Origin: Williamsia sp. | Lineage (GTDB): Bacteria > Bacteroidota > Bacteroidia > Chitinophagales > Chitinophagaceae | Assembly (NCBI GenBank): GCA_015069695.1 | Contig: JADCRZ010000016.1 | Span: 1 to 64,000 of the forward strand | Direction of reading: 5' to 3' | DNA: 64,000 bases | In this document: positions 40,764 to 50,609 of the stretch, piece after piece | Numbering within the stretch: position 1 is the first letter of the stretch | Layout: each line of letters begins with the position of its first letter | Position numbers and translations under genes: made by a program | The notes under the pieces: model-generated | What the model was told of the DNA's origin: nothing | What the model saw: the letters and a program-made list of their open reading frames with translations, nothing else | Database searches by the model: none

Positions 40764-43184
40764 TTACTCTGTTCTTAAACTCTTTACCGGGTTGGCAATG
40801 GCAGCTTTGATGGATTGAAAACTGACAGTAGCAAATGCAATAAAGATCATCAGGAAAAACGGCATAACAACGTATAGCCAGTTTACACTGATCCGGAATG
40901 CATACCCTTGCAGCCATTCTGAGGAAGCCAGCCAGGCCAGCGGAGCGGCGATGAAAAAGGCAATCACGATCAAGAAGGCAAATTCTTTGTACAACAAGTG
41001 CAGGATAGAATTGATGGAGGCGCCCAGCACTTTGCGGATACCAATTTCTTTGGTGCGTTGCAAGGTGGTGAAAGAGGCCAGTCCAAACAAACCCATACAG
41101 GCGACCAGGATAGCCAAACAGGTGAACAAACTGAATACAGAACCAAAGCGCTGGTCGGCTTTGTATTGATCGTTGAAATGGTCGTCCAGGAAAAAGTATT
41201 CAAATGTATTGCCGGGGAAAAACTTGTTCCATTCTGCTTTTACGGCCGCAATCAGGTTGCTTGCATCTGCCGTTCTCATCTTTATCGAAACAGGCCCCTT
41301 CCCTGCCGGCATACAACGAAGTATCAGAGGTTCATAATCCAGCCGCAGCGATTCCTGGTGAAAATTCTTGGCTACCCCTATGATGGTATAGGTTCCGCCC
41401 CAAAAGAAAATCTGCTTGTTCAACGCTTCCTCGGGTTTGTTGAAACCGATCAGGTCAAGTGCCTTTTCGTTGAATATAACACTGCTGTCGTCTGAGCCGA
41501 AATCTCTTGAGAAGGGCCGGCCCGCGGCCATTTGCAGGTCGTAGGTTTTTATATAATCATAATCAACACCAATGATCCTGTACTGCTTTTGTTTTGAATC
41601 GTCCTGTCCGATCAGCTTGATGCCGCCCGCATTCCAGCCTACCGGTTCACCGGGGATGCTGGAAGAAACAGATATCGATCTCACATCAGATTGCCGGCTT
41701 ACTTCTTCCTTGAAGGCCGTTATTTTTTCTAGAAAGCTGGAATCAATGCCTACAGTTGGCCTGCTGACAATGAGCGTTTGGTCGATGTTGAGGCCCAGCG
41801 ATTGTTTGCGCATAAACTGGATCTGCTGGTACACGGTCACAGTGCCTATGAGCAGGAACAGCGAAGCGGCAAATTGAAATACAACCAGCGATTTCCTGAG
41901 CATGGAATTTTGTTTGGTGCCGCTCATTTTTCCTTTCAATACTTCCACAGGCCTGAAGCCAGACAACACAAAAGCCGGATACAAACCGGAAAAGAAAACC
42001 CCGGTTACAAACAGGGCTGTCAGTCCAAGCCAGAAATCGCTTTGCGTAAATAAAGTAAAAGAAAGTTGCTGGCCTGATAATGCATTAAAGCCCGGGATAG
42101 CGGCCATCACCAACAAGATAGCCAGCAGCAAAGCGATTCCGTTCAGCACGGCCGATTCGGAAAGGAACTGCGTGATCAATTGTCTTCTTTGTGAACCAAT
42201 GGCTTTGCGAACCCCTACTTCCCTGGCGCGTGTAATAGCTCTTGCGGTAGCGAGATTGATATAATTCACCCAGGCAATCACAACAATAAAAACAGCAATG
42301 CCCAGCAACAAGTAAACGGTTTTGCCATCGCCTGTTTCACCCGGCTCCATCATATAATGCGAGTACAGGTGAATATCCTTTAATGGCTGAAGGTTGTAGG
42401 TAACAGAGGCATTGTATTTCTTCATGTCTGCACCCACAAACTTGTCGGCAATGGGTACAAACATGGCTTCTACCTTTTTTGGGCTTGCGTCTTTGCGCAA
42501 CAATACGTACGTGAGACAGCCATCACTTGTCCAGGCTGTTTCCGGATCATAATCTGCCCCTCTGCTGAACTTCAAAAACGATTCATAAGAGAGCAGCAGG
42601 TCGGGGCGGATCTGGGTGTTAACGGGCGCATCTTTGAATACGGCCGTGATGAGATAAGTGTTTTTGCGGTTTAGTTCCAGTTGTTTGCCGACAACATCGG
42701 TGGTGCCAAAAATCTTCTTGGCTGTGGTTTCGGAAAGTGCTGCTGTAAGCACATTTTTTAACGCGGTGTTTTTATCTCCTGCAATCAGGGGATAAGTAAA
42801 GATGTTAAAGAAAGAAGCGCTGGCATAAAATGCCTTTTCAATTTTTATCGGCTGGTTCTGCACATTTGTGAGAATGTTGCCCGGTCTTACAAGCTTTACA
42901 TAATCTTCAATGTCTGGTATACCGTCTTTAAATGCATTGCCAACGCCAAATGCACCTGCTGCCCATTGGGTACTTAGCTTTCCATTGTCATAGCGGTCCT
43001 GCTGGATGCGGTAAATCCTTTCCTTGTTGGCCTGAAAATCTTCGTAGCTCAATTCAAACGAAACATATTGCAGGATCAGCAAGCAAGCAGCAATACCAAT
43101 GGCCAGTCCGGCGATGTTGATACCTGAATAAGCTTTGTAGCGTTTGATATTGCGCCAGGCAAGTTTAAAGTAGTTTGTAAACAT
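40764..43184 (-). CDS. FtsX/MacB-like ABC transporter permease
   Basis: Start chosen at MFTNYFKLAWRNIKR; the upstream ATG (43226) adds an unlikely stretch. The protein has one N-terminal membrane helix (AGLAIGIAACLLILQYVSF), a MacB-type periplasmic domain, three helices around 270-380 (FtsX core), a second periplasmic domain and three final helices with RTKEIGIRKVLGASINSIL. This is the duplicated 800-residue form typical of Bacteroidota. Such permeases work with a separate ATPase, not present here, on lipoproteins, peptides or signalling. No operon partner. Confidence 0.92.
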   Translation of the reverse strand: MFTNYFKLAWRNIKRYKAYSGINIAGLAIGIAACLLILQYVSFELSYEDFQANKERIYRIQQDRYDNGKLSTQWAAGAFGVGNAFKDGIPDIEDYVKLVRPGNILTNVQNQPIKIEKAFYASASFFNIFTYPLIAGDKNTALKNVLTAALSETTAKKIFGTTDVVGKQLELNRKNTYLITAVFKDAPVNTQIRPDLLLSYESFLKFSRGADYDPETAWTSDGCLTYVLLRKDASPKKVEAMFVPIADKFVGADMKKYNASVTYNLQPLKDIHLYSHYMMEPGETGDGKTVYLLLGIAVFIVVIAWVNYINLATARAITRAREVGVRKAIGSQRRQLITQFLSESAVLNGIALLLAILLVMAAIPGFNALSGQQLSFTLFTQSDFWLGLTALFVTGVFFSGLYPAFVLSGFRPVEVLKGKMSGTKQNSMLRKSLVVFQFAASLFLLIGTVTVYQQIQFMRKQSLGLNIDQTLIVSRPTVGIDSSFLEKITAFKEEVSRQSDVRSISVSSSIPGEPVGWNAGGIKLIGQDDSKQKQYRIIGVDYDYIKTYDLQMAAGRPFSRDFGSDDSSVIFNEKALDLIGFNKPEEALNKQIFFWGGTYTIIGVAKNFHQESLRLDYEPLILRCMPAGKGPVSIKMRTADASNLIAAVKAEWNKFFPGNTFEYFFLDDHFNDQYKADQRFGSVFSLFTCLAILVACMGLFGLASFTTLQRTKEIGIRKVLGASINSILHLLYKEFAFLIVIAFFIAAPLAWLASSEWLQGYAFRISVNWLYVVMPFFLMIFIAFATVSFQSIKAAIANPVKSLRTE

Positions 43185-43444
43185 CTCGATATTTTGCTTG
43201 CATGTATGTACGAAAAAAAGAGCCAAATTCTTGTTGATTGATAATCAATTACAAAATCCAGCCCTATCGTACGAAACTGTTCGTTTTTGATACGGAATTG
43301 TCCGGTTTATGATAGATCCAAATTGCTTCATCAGCGGGAGATGGAATTAAAAAGATTGCCGGCGGACACCTAAAAATCTTCCCTGTTTGTACCCGGAAGC
43401 AACATTTCGATGGCCTGTCTTGTCCCATATGGAAACCACCTTGT

Positions 43445-43873
43445 ATGAAAAAGCTGATCCTGTTTACGGCTATCCTTGGTTTGACACAAATGGCCTGCAG
43501 AAAACCACAGGCACCATCATCATTCAGCGGCAGATGGGTCATGGTCGAGGTGAAGGACAACAGATCGGGTTTAACAACAACAAAGCCCTTCTCTGTTCAA
43601 CATGATGTTGTTGTTACATTTACTTCCCTCAATTCCACTTCCGGCACCTTTACAGGATATACGCCTACCAACGAAATAGGAAAGAATGCTTATTCAACCG
43701 GTCCCAACCAAACCATCTCGATTCCGGTTTTAGGCATGACGAAAGCTGCTGAAACACCCTGGGGCACCCTCTTCGTGGATAATATCTGCGCGTCGCAGGA
43801 ATATAGTTTTGAGGCCGGGGGCATGCTACATATCAAAACAACAAACAAAACCCTGCAGTTTCACAGGCAGTAA
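43445..43873 (+). CDS. small hypothetical lipoprotein, 142 aa
   Basis: Signal with lipobox LGLTQMACRKP (Cys about 18). The mature part opens with SFSGRWVMVEVKDNRSG and continues as beta strands (VVVTFTSLNSTSGTFTGYTP, ISIPVLGMTKAAETPWG, LHIKTTNKTLQFHR). This is the pattern of META/HslJ-like or lipocalin-type domains with a GxW start. Function unknown. Stand-alone gene, divergent from the permease. Confidence 0.72.
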   Translation: MKKLILFTAILGLTQMACRKPQAPSSFSGRWVMVEVKDNRSGLTTTKPFSVQHDVVVTFTSLNSTSGTFTGYTPTNEIGKNAYSTGPNQTISIPVLGMTKAAETPWGTLFVDNICASQEYSFEAGGMLHIKTTNKTLQFHRQ

Positions 43874-43920
43874 TGGCGGATTGAATTGGTGGGTACAGAT
43901 GCAACATCGTAGACCCATCC

Positions 43921-44023
43921 CTACCCATCCCGGGAGGGGATAATACAATTGTATCCGATGCGAACATAAGAATGATGTGCAACTTGCCTACAAGTGTATC
44001 GTATCCCCTCCCGGGATGGGTAG
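43921..44023. repeat. GC-rich inverted repeat, 22-bp perfect arms
   Basis: CTACCCATCCCGGGAGGGGA and two more bases (43921-43942) are the exact reverse complement of 44002-44023, with imperfect extension outward on both sides. Each arm is itself part-palindromic (TCCCGGGA). It is unrelated in sequence to the family A repeats. It looks like a REP/MITE-type extragenic element with 59 bases between arms. Confidence 0.85.
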
Positions 44024-44369
44024 GGGTAGGTTAAGGACGGCACATGCTTGAGATCAGGATGCAATGATAAAATGCATCCTGATCACGAGGTCTAACCACC
44101 AGCATCATGCGCCGGGACTTGAAAGGCGGACTGTTTGCGGATCTCCGGTGCCGGGGAAGCAGCTGGCTTTTGCGTTGGTTTGGCGAATGTTTTCTGGTTC
44201 TATGGGGCGGGTATTATTTCCTGCTCTGCGGAACTCACATCCCTTGCGGGTTTTCTCTGTTTTCCAGCGGGTACTTATCTTTTCCTATTGCATCAGAACA
44301 ACGGGACTTGCGAGCAGCAAGCTCACCAGGGATGGCTGGTTGCGGTTGCTTGGTTTGCCATGATCTGGC
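44024..44369. other. gap with only doubtful reading frames
   Basis: Overlapping plus-strand frames exist (44107-44376; 44135-44503). The latter would encode hydrophobic segments such as FWFYGAGIISCSAEL and FAMIWLNKLSDQQALHVF that could be membrane helices, but it has no recognisable family and overlaps the better-looking minus-strand gene at 44370. I leave it unassigned; a decayed membrane-protein gene is possible. Confidence 0.35.
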
Positions 44370-44561
44370 TCAATAAATTGAGTGATCAACAAGCTTTGCA
44401 TGTGTTCTGCGCCGGGGCTTTTTACTTATTTCTGCTTTGCCTCTTGCATCCAGGTAATGATCATATACAAGCATATCACTTGTACGGGCCAGCTCGTTTC
44501 TAAGCTTTTGAAATGCCCTCTCCAGCTCCAGGGTCTCATTGATAATGTACGGGGGTTTCAT
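44370..44561 (-). CDS. small hypothetical protein, 63 aa
   Basis: Reads MKPPYIINETLELERAFQKL and continues helical (RNELARTSDMLVYDHYLDAR) with a basic tail. The composition is convincingly protein-like, without signal or cysteines, but no family is recognised. The ATG at 44609 would add 16 residues. It is on the same strand as the gene cluster upstream. Confidence 0.45.
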   Translation of the reverse strand: MKPPYIINETLELERAFQKLRNELARTSDMLVYDHYLDARGKAEISKKPRRRTHAKLVDHSIY

Positions 44562-44755
44562 AGTATGGGGTTGAACTGCGAAAGTAAGAAGGAATGACAC
44601 CCGATCCAATAGATGTTTCTGTTTATACTTGCTGTTCAGCAGATGGAAAACGCATTTTTTAACGGCGGAAGATTCAATCCCCCTCTATCTTTCCATGGGT
44701 TTCTGCCCGTATTTATGCGCTTGTTCTTGCAACTCCTCCTGCCGCTGCATTTTAC

Positions 44756-45361
44756 TCAGCGAAGCTTGGAATTCAGCAACTGCAATGTCAGCGTACCGTC
44801 TTCGTCCAGTGTAAAAGCAGTGATAGAAGAATTCTGTTGTACCAGCTGGCGGTAATTTTTCAACGGCATCCCCAGCTTGCTTGCCAGGTATAAACGGTTG
44901 ACACCATTGTGTGCCACGACCATTACATTCCCATCACCAAATTCCTGTTTGAGGGAATTGAAAAATGCATCCATTCTTTCCACAATCTCTGCGCCTGTTT
45001 CTCCCGTACCACCAGCCCGATGGGTTGCAGGATCCTTCATCCAATCCAGCCACAGCGTTTCGTTTTCGCTGATGAACTCTTCCTTTGTCTTGGTTTCCCA
45101 GGCACCAAAGTGGGCTTCGATCAACCGTTCGTCCTTGACCACCTCCATGCCCGATGCAATACAGGCCGTGTTGTAAGCCCGCTGGAGCGGAGAAGAATAA
45201 ACTTTCTCGAATTGAATGCCCTCCAGCTGTCTCCTTACTTCTTCCGCCTGCCCGATGCCTTTGGGAGTGAGGGCGATATCGGTGCGTCCGCAATAGCGGT
45301 TGTTGTCGGCGTTCCAGGCTGTTTCTCCATGCCGGAGAAGGTAAATTGTAAGCATGCTCAT
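44756..45361 (-). CDS. histidine phosphatase (phosphoglycerate mutase-like)
   Basis: The catalytic block LLRHGETAWNADNNRYCGRT lies at 8-27 with the phospho-accepting His10; ERLIEAHFGAWETKT holds the acid/base Glu region and MVVAHNGVNRLYLA near 150 the second His. At 201 residues it is the GpmB/CobC-like size, so it is a phosphatase for a small phosphorylated metabolite rather than the glycolytic mutase. It is the last gene of the polyol cluster and its start overlaps the FGGY kinase stop by four bases, so it probably acts on a product of that kinase pathway. Confidence 0.9.
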   Translation of the reverse strand: MSMLTIYLLRHGETAWNADNNRYCGRTDIALTPKGIGQAEEVRRQLEGIQFEKVYSSPLQRAYNTACIASGMEVVKDERLIEAHFGAWETKTKEEFISENETLWLDWMKDPATHRAGGTGETGAEIVERMDAFFNSLKQEFGDGNVMVVAHNGVNRLYLASKLGMPLKNYRQLVQQNSSITAFTLDEDGTLTLQLLNSKLR

Positions 45362-46797
45362 TGCAAGATATGCTTTGCGTGTAAAGTTTCCATAAACTGC
45401 TCATACTTGGATCTGTATGGCTCTATCAATGCTGCTTGCGGCTCAACTACCGCTTCGGGTAAAGCCATGGCTTTGGCCGCTTCCTGCAAGGAGGAATAAA
45501 ATGTTTGGGAGGCCGCAAGTATAGCCGCCCCTGCAGCGCCGGATACCGTTTTCATCTTATACACCGGCCGGTTCAGCACGCTGCTTCTGATCTGCAGCCA
45601 GGTACTGCTGTTGCTGCCACCGCCTGCCGAAAAAATGAGTTCGATCTGCTCACCAGATAATTGAGAAATTTTTTCATATGCATACCGCTCGATAAACGCA
45701 ACGCCTTCCATGCACGCTACAAACTTTTCTACCTTGTCTCCCCCAGGCCAGAATCCGCGGGCATGGGGCGCGAAAAAAGGAAACCGTTCTCCCGCCTGCA
45801 ACAAGGGCCAGGCCAGTTGCATCGATGGCAGCTGCGCAGCGGCCAGCCTGTTTAACTCCTGCAAATCCCGTCCTGCAAAAAATTGGCTGACCCAGTCGGC
45901 CCCCGTATTGCTCGCCCCGCCCGGCATCCAGTATCCGGCAGGATGGCGATGGTTGTAGATAGCGCCTGTCGGATCAACAATTTCTTGCCTGGTCACTCCC
46001 TTTATTACCATTGTAGTGCCAAGGGTTGTATTCCACTGGCCCGGACTAACCGCTCCCGAAGCGACCTGTGAAGCGCAGCCATCCGTTATGCCGGTTGTTA
46101 CAAGGATGCCTTGCGGCAAGCCCCATTCCCTCGCCAGCCCGGGCAGCAGCGTGCCGAGCGGCACACCTGAAGGTTTTACCTGCTGCAACCAATCTTTTTC
46201 AATGCCGATGTCCCTGGCAATGTAAGAAGGCCATTCGTATGTATGAAGATTGTATCCCGACTTCAACGCATTCGCATAATCGGTTGTACCGTACTCACCG
46301 CAAAGCCGGCCCGTCATAAAATCGGCGGCATGGATAAACTTGTATAGACGGTCAACAAGCCGGGGATATTGATGGAGAAACCAGCGCATTTTTGGCAACC
46401 CGCTGGATGAATTAAAACCCTTGTACCCTTCCCCTACCTGCTCCATCGCGATCGCTTTGCAGAAAAGCGCTTCCTCTGCCGAGCGTGGATCGCTGTACAT
46501 GATAGCCGGGTAGAGCGGGTTGCAATCATGATCAAGCGGGATGATGGTACCCGATGTGGAGGTAACAGCCATGGCCATGATCCGGCTCAGGGAGATCTTA
46601 TCCTTTGCTTCGCGGATCAACGAACCAAGCAACTGCTTGCAACATTCCCACCATGCTTGTGGCGACTGTTCTTCGCGGGAGTCTTTGCTCAACGGAAATC
46701 CTTCTTCGTGTGCGCCTACCTGTTGGCCAAGCTCATCCAGCAATACCACCCTTGCTCCCTGCGTGCCAATGTCAATACCAATAAAATAATTATGCAT
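45358..46797 (-). CDS. FGGY-family carbohydrate kinase (xylulokinase-like)
   Basis: Start chosen at MHNYFIGIDIGTQGARV, which fits the family N-terminus; an ATG at 46842 lies inside the upstream gene. The first ATPase lobe runs to about 245. The second starts with VTTGITDGCASQVASGAVSP, whose Asp is the catalytic base. FSAGGGSNSSTWLQIRSSVL and VSGAAGAAILAA form the adenosine site. The substrate is a pentose, ketose or polyol; the polyol-type transporter in the same cluster suggests a pentulose or tetritol. It lies five bases after the other FGGY kinase gene. Confidence 0.9.
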   Translation of the reverse strand: MHNYFIGIDIGTQGARVVLLDELGQQVGAHEEGFPLSKDSREEQSPQAWWECCKQLLGSLIREAKDKISLSRIMAMAVTSTSGTIIPLDHDCNPLYPAIMYSDPRSAEEALFCKAIAMEQVGEGYKGFNSSSGLPKMRWFLHQYPRLVDRLYKFIHAADFMTGRLCGEYGTTDYANALKSGYNLHTYEWPSYIARDIGIEKDWLQQVKPSGVPLGTLLPGLAREWGLPQGILVTTGITDGCASQVASGAVSPGQWNTTLGTTMVIKGVTRQEIVDPTGAIYNHRHPAGYWMPGGASNTGADWVSQFFAGRDLQELNRLAAAQLPSMQLAWPLLQAGERFPFFAPHARGFWPGGDKVEKFVACMEGVAFIERYAYEKISQLSGEQIELIFSAGGGSNSSTWLQIRSSVLNRPVYKMKTVSGAAGAAILAASQTFYSSLQEAAKAMALPEAVVEPQAALIEPYRSKYEQFMETLHAKHILQ

Positions 46798-46802
46798 GCT
46801 TC

Positions 46803-48257
46803 TTAACTGATTGCCCGGAAGTTTTCCCGGGTTTCCTTCCATTGCCGGTAAAGAGCCTGATAGTTATCTGCCTGCTCCCTGTCCACCGGTGAATGTTCTA
46901 TGTCAGTTTCCTGTTTGTCTACAGCCTTTTGCAGAGCTTCATTGCACAGCATTGCTGCGCCGACAGCTGTTGCCTGCTGAAAGCCCCTTCTCACGCAGAC
47001 ATCGTTCCCGGTAACTGCTGCAATCAAATTGCGCAAGGATGCGCTCTGCAACCCACCGCCGCAAGCCCAGATATAACCGGCATCATGGCCCGCTATCTCT
47101 GCAAGTACCTTATAATTTTCTGCAATTGAAAAAGCAATATCCAACAAGGTGGCCCATACGAAGCTGCTGCGGGAAAGCTCATGTGCCACGGGGGCAGGAA
47201 AAACAAAACCACCCCTTGTCACCGGCTTTTTATCTCCTGCCACCAGCGAACCCAGGGCAGCTATGCAGGGCTTGTTGCCATTCTGCATCAGCTCCCTTTC
47301 AATCACATCATACCCTTCGTTCGGATAAAAAATTTCTTTTAGCCGCTGGTAGTTCAAGCCTGTTACGCCAGCGTTTGCCTCGAATACAAACCTGCCGGGC
47401 ATAATATCCCTGCTGGTCCAGGTTCTTTCTTCCTTATCTGTGATGTAAGCCCCTTCCAGCTTAACGACCGGCGTCGTTGTGCCTGAAACAATCACCACAT
47501 CCCCCACAGCAGGCTGGGTGCTTTTGATCGCCATCTGCGTATCGCCCCCACCGGTCACGACCTGCAAAGCCGGGTGGAGTGCCCAGGAAGCTGCAATGCT
47601 TTGTTTGACAGGCCCCAGCACAGTGCCCGATTGAGAAAGGGCCGGCAACAGTTGTTGCGGTATGCCGAACAGATCGCACAATCCGCTATGCCAATCTCCT
47701 GCAGCCACATCGTACAACAAAGTTTCCGATGCCTGCGAATGTTCATACCTGGCCACCCCGCACAATTCCCAGGCAGCCCAGTCGCTGATGCTGAGAAAAA
47801 AGGAAAGACTATTCCAGCTGTCTGTCCGGCGCTCGCGGATACCGACCAGCTTAAAAGCCGAGAAAAGAGAGGTGGGATAGCGCCCCGATAAGGAGTAGAT
47901 CCGGCTCTTATCCCCATCCTGATCTTCCCATTCCCGGCCCCGGTGATCAATGTTGGGCAGCCCCATGATTGCCTTGCCTGATTTATCTATCAGTACAATG
48001 CCTTCACGCTGGCTGGTGGTCGTTGCTGCTATAAGCGTTACCGGGCCCGCCTGCTCCAGGGCCTCGCCGGTGAGTATCCTTAGTTGATTCCAGAGCTCAC
48101 CAGGCTTGAAATAAATAGATTCGGGATACAGCCCGTCGCGATAATAGCGGATGTCGGCCCGGGCCACGCCCAGCACGGTTCCTGGCGGACTTACTATGGC
48201 CGCGCGCGCATTGCCTGTACCGATGTCAAGCACCAGGTAAGCTTCCTGTTGTTTCAT
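46803..48257 (-). CDS. FGGY-family carbohydrate kinase (LsrK-like)
   Basis: N-terminal YLVLDIGTGNARAAIVSPPG, catalytic region VVTGGGDTQMAIKSTQPAVG with Asp near 265, and C-terminal WACGGGLQSASLRNLIAAVT with GFQQATAVGAAML. The sequence is distant from the second kinase, so the two phosphorylate different compounds. Similarity in layout to autoinducer-2 kinase and erythritol/glycerol-type kinases is all I can say. Cotranscribed with the dehydrogenase upstream (17 bp). Confidence 0.88.
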   Translation of the reverse strand: MKQQEAYLVLDIGTGNARAAIVSPPGTVLGVARADIRYYRDGLYPESIYFKPGELWNQLRILTGEALEQAGPVTLIAATTTSQREGIVLIDKSGKAIMGLPNIDHRGREWEDQDGDKSRIYSLSGRYPTSLFSAFKLVGIRERRTDSWNSLSFFLSISDWAAWELCGVARYEHSQASETLLYDVAAGDWHSGLCDLFGIPQQLLPALSQSGTVLGPVKQSIAASWALHPALQVVTGGGDTQMAIKSTQPAVGDVVIVSGTTTPVVKLEGAYITDKEERTWTSRDIMPGRFVFEANAGVTGLNYQRLKEIFYPNEGYDVIERELMQNGNKPCIAALGSLVAGDKKPVTRGGFVFPAPVAHELSRSSFVWATLLDIAFSIAENYKVLAEIAGHDAGYIWACGGGLQSASLRNLIAAVTGNDVCVRRGFQQATAVGAAMLCNEALQKAVDKQETDIEHSPVDREQADNYQALYRQWKETRENFRAIS

Positions 48258-48274
48258 TGTATTCGGGTTTATGG

Positions 48275-49279
48275 CTAAATGGAAGAGGTGAGTATTTCCC
48301 GGTTGGCCAGCCTTTCAGCCCGGTGATGGCCTGCCGTAAACCATTCTGTCAGCACCTGGTTCAATATGCGCACATGATGATCTTCCACTTCGTGGGTGGC
48401 GCCGGCAATATGCGGCGTAGGCAGCACATTCGGCAGATCGATTATTTTATAGTCCAGCTCATCGGGTGGCTCGTTGTCAAAAACATCCAGGATAGCGCCC
48501 CTGATCCCCTGTTGCGACAGTACCTGGTACAAATCATTTCTGTTTACCACCACGGCTCTTGCGGTATTCACAAACAAGGCATGCGGCCGCATCAGCGAAA
48601 ACAATTTGCGGTCTATCATTCCTTTGGTATCTCCTGTTACCGGCAAATGAACAGATACGATATCACTTGTTGAGAAAAGCTCTTCCAAACCCAGCTGCTG
48701 GTAAGAAGGAAAAGCAGCTGCATCGATATAAGGATCATAATAGGCGATCTGGCAAGGATAATTTTCTATCAGCTTTGCGATGAGCTGACCGATGGCACCA
48801 AACCCAACAATACCCACCCTTTTTCCGGCCAGTTCATTGCCTTTGAATTCCAGGTAAGACGTATGCGCTCCCTGATCCCATCTTCTTTGGCGGAGCCAGT
48901 TCACGGCAGGTATGGTGTGGCGCAGAAAAGAGATCACATTGGCGATAAACATTTCTGCCACGGCCTGCGCATTGCGGGCCGGTGTATAAAATACAGGAAT
49001 GCCATGGCGGGTAGCAGCTGCCAGGGCAACATTGGAAGGCGTGCCCCTGCATACCCCAATAAAATGCAGGTGTGCATTGGCGTTGATCACTTTTTCCGTC
49101 ACATGGTCGTGTTCCGTGATCAGGGCTTCGGCTTCGGTTTCATACATCAGCGCCAGCAGCTCGTCTTCATTGTAAGCACGCCCGTTTTCTTTCCACGACC
49201 GGTAGATCACTTCCCCGAATTCCTGCTTTATTTCAAACAAACCCTTTTCATGATATGGTGCGGTAATTAATACTCTCAT
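48275..49279 (-). CDS. D-2-hydroxyacid dehydrogenase (NAD-dependent)
   Basis: The nucleotide-binding domain carries AGKRVGIVGFGAIGQLIAKL (GxGxxG) with the acidic YYDPY after it, VHLPVTGDTKGMIDRKLF, FVNTARAVVVNRNDL with the catalytic Arg nearby, DVFDNEPP with the Glu, and PHIAGATHEVED with the catalytic His. Members reduce or oxidise glycerate, phosphoglycerate, erythronate-4-phosphate or similar acids. In this cluster oxidation or reduction of a sugar acid derived from the imported compound is likely. Confidence 0.9.
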   Translation of the reverse strand: MRVLITAPYHEKGLFEIKQEFGEVIYRSWKENGRAYNEDELLALMYETEAEALITEHDHVTEKVINANAHLHFIGVCRGTPSNVALAAATRHGIPVFYTPARNAQAVAEMFIANVISFLRHTIPAVNWLRQRRWDQGAHTSYLEFKGNELAGKRVGIVGFGAIGQLIAKLIENYPCQIAYYDPYIDAAAFPSYQQLGLEELFSTSDIVSVHLPVTGDTKGMIDRKLFSLMRPHALFVNTARAVVVNRNDLYQVLSQQGIRGAILDVFDNEPPDELDYKIIDLPNVLPTPHIAGATHEVEDHHVRILNQVLTEWFTAGHHRAERLANREILTSSI

Positions 49280-49314
49280 ATGTCTCGTTATGGTGAAAAA
49301 ATGTTTTTACTGGG

Positions 49315-50589
49315 CTATGATAGTACGCCCGGTTCGCTTGCTTTATAAACAGGTTCCTGCTCTATGGCTGCTTTGGGCAATGTGATAAAACGGGTGAGTA
49401 CAGCACTCACAAAGTATAAACCTGCCAGTATCCAAACCACGCCTTCAGCGCCTGCAAGGCCGATGAAAATGGCTACGATGGCCGGTCCAGCAAATACAGC
49501 AAGTCCCGCACCGAGGTTCAGGATGGCCATGGCAGCCCCTTTGTCTTTTTGCACCAGGGAAGGAACGAGGGCCGACAGGGGCACGTAACCAGCCAGGCAA
49601 GCTCCCCAGGCAATACCGGCTATCATCGTGAGCCAGTAGCTGCCTTCCGTGTATGCAGGAATATAGTAAAGCAAGAGAGTGGTCAATCCGCAACCAACGC
49701 CACCAAACCACATGATTGTCTGGCGCCAGCCCAAGCGGTCTCCAACAAACCCGAAAATTAAATTGAAGGCTATATTGCTGGTGAAGATGGTACCCCAGAT
49801 ATACAGCCACTGCGTTGTAGTAAACCCGTGTGCCGCCATGTAAGTAGGCAGGAACACCGGGAAAGCAAACTGGGCGGTTGTGTTGATCACCCGTACAATA
49901 CCACCCAGGGCTACTTTGGGCGCTGTGCGAACAATCGTAAGCCCTTTCATTAACTCCTTCCATTTGTTTTGCCGTGCCTCGCTGTTGACTGTAAAAGAAG
50001 CCCTGTTCAACACCAGCGCAAACAAGGCACCCAGCAGTACCCAGAACACAGCGCTCCACAATGCGTTGATGTGTCCCAATGCCCGGATGGCCCAGCTGGA
50101 ATAAAAGGCGCCTAATACATTCAGTCCGCCGGTAAAAACAAACCAGAACCAGCCGACTGCCCTTCCCAGCATGGCGGATGGCGTGCCGTAAGAAAGCCAG
50201 ACCAAAAATGAATAAGCAAACAAGGGATAGCCAAAACCCCGCAGGGCATAGGTGATCAGCATCGCAGGAAAATCGAGCGTTCGCATGCCGATGCCAATAA
50301 AACCTATTGTGCCCGCGAGATAAATCAACAGTCCGAGCAGCATTGTTTTCCTGGGCGTAAATGACTCAGCCAGCACGCCGGAGAACCAGGAGGCAATGGC
50401 AATCGTAACACCGTATGCCGTAAACAAGGTAGCCGTTTGCTGTATGCGCATACCTCTTTCAATCAGGTACGGACTCAGCCATCCCTGCTCCATGCCATCC
50501 CCCATCATAAAAAGCAGGATACCCAGGTAGCCAAATTGGAAAGAGGGTGGAATTCCCCACTTATTGGTTGAAGCGTTTTCTGATCTCAT
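49315..50589 (-). CDS. MFS transporter, ribitol/arabitol permease-like (RbtT/DalT/CsbX type)
   Basis: Twelve membrane segments. The opening FGYLGILLFMMGDGMEQGWL with SPYLIERGM and the loop SWFSGVLAESFTPRKTMLLG match the polyol permease subfamily. It carries a polyol or related small sugar alcohol into the cytoplasm. The cluster also contains a second, different MFS transporter (54077), so two compounds are imported. Confidence 0.86.
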   Translation of the reverse strand: MRSENASTNKWGIPPSFQFGYLGILLFMMGDGMEQGWLSPYLIERGMRIQQTATLFTAYGVTIAIASWFSGVLAESFTPRKTMLLGLLIYLAGTIGFIGIGMRTLDFPAMLITYALRGFGYPLFAYSFLVWLSYGTPSAMLGRAVGWFWFVFTGGLNVLGAFYSSWAIRALGHINALWSAVFWVLLGALFALVLNRASFTVNSEARQNKWKELMKGLTIVRTAPKVALGGIVRVINTTAQFAFPVFLPTYMAAHGFTTTQWLYIWGTIFTSNIAFNLIFGFVGDRLGWRQTIMWFGGVGCGLTTLLLYYIPAYTEGSYWLTMIAGIAWGACLAGYVPLSALVPSLVQKDKGAAMAILNLGAGLAVFAGPAIVAIFIGLAGAEGVVWILAGLYFVSAVLTRFITLPKAAIEQEPVYKASEPGVLS

Positions 50590-50609
50590 ATGCAGCAGTT
50601 GTTTCCTAT

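Noticed and set aside
44135-44503. Plus-strand 122-codon hydrophobic frame
   Set aside because: Possible membrane helices, but no family, competing frames, and overlap with a better minus-strand candidate; kept only as a note in the gap entry.
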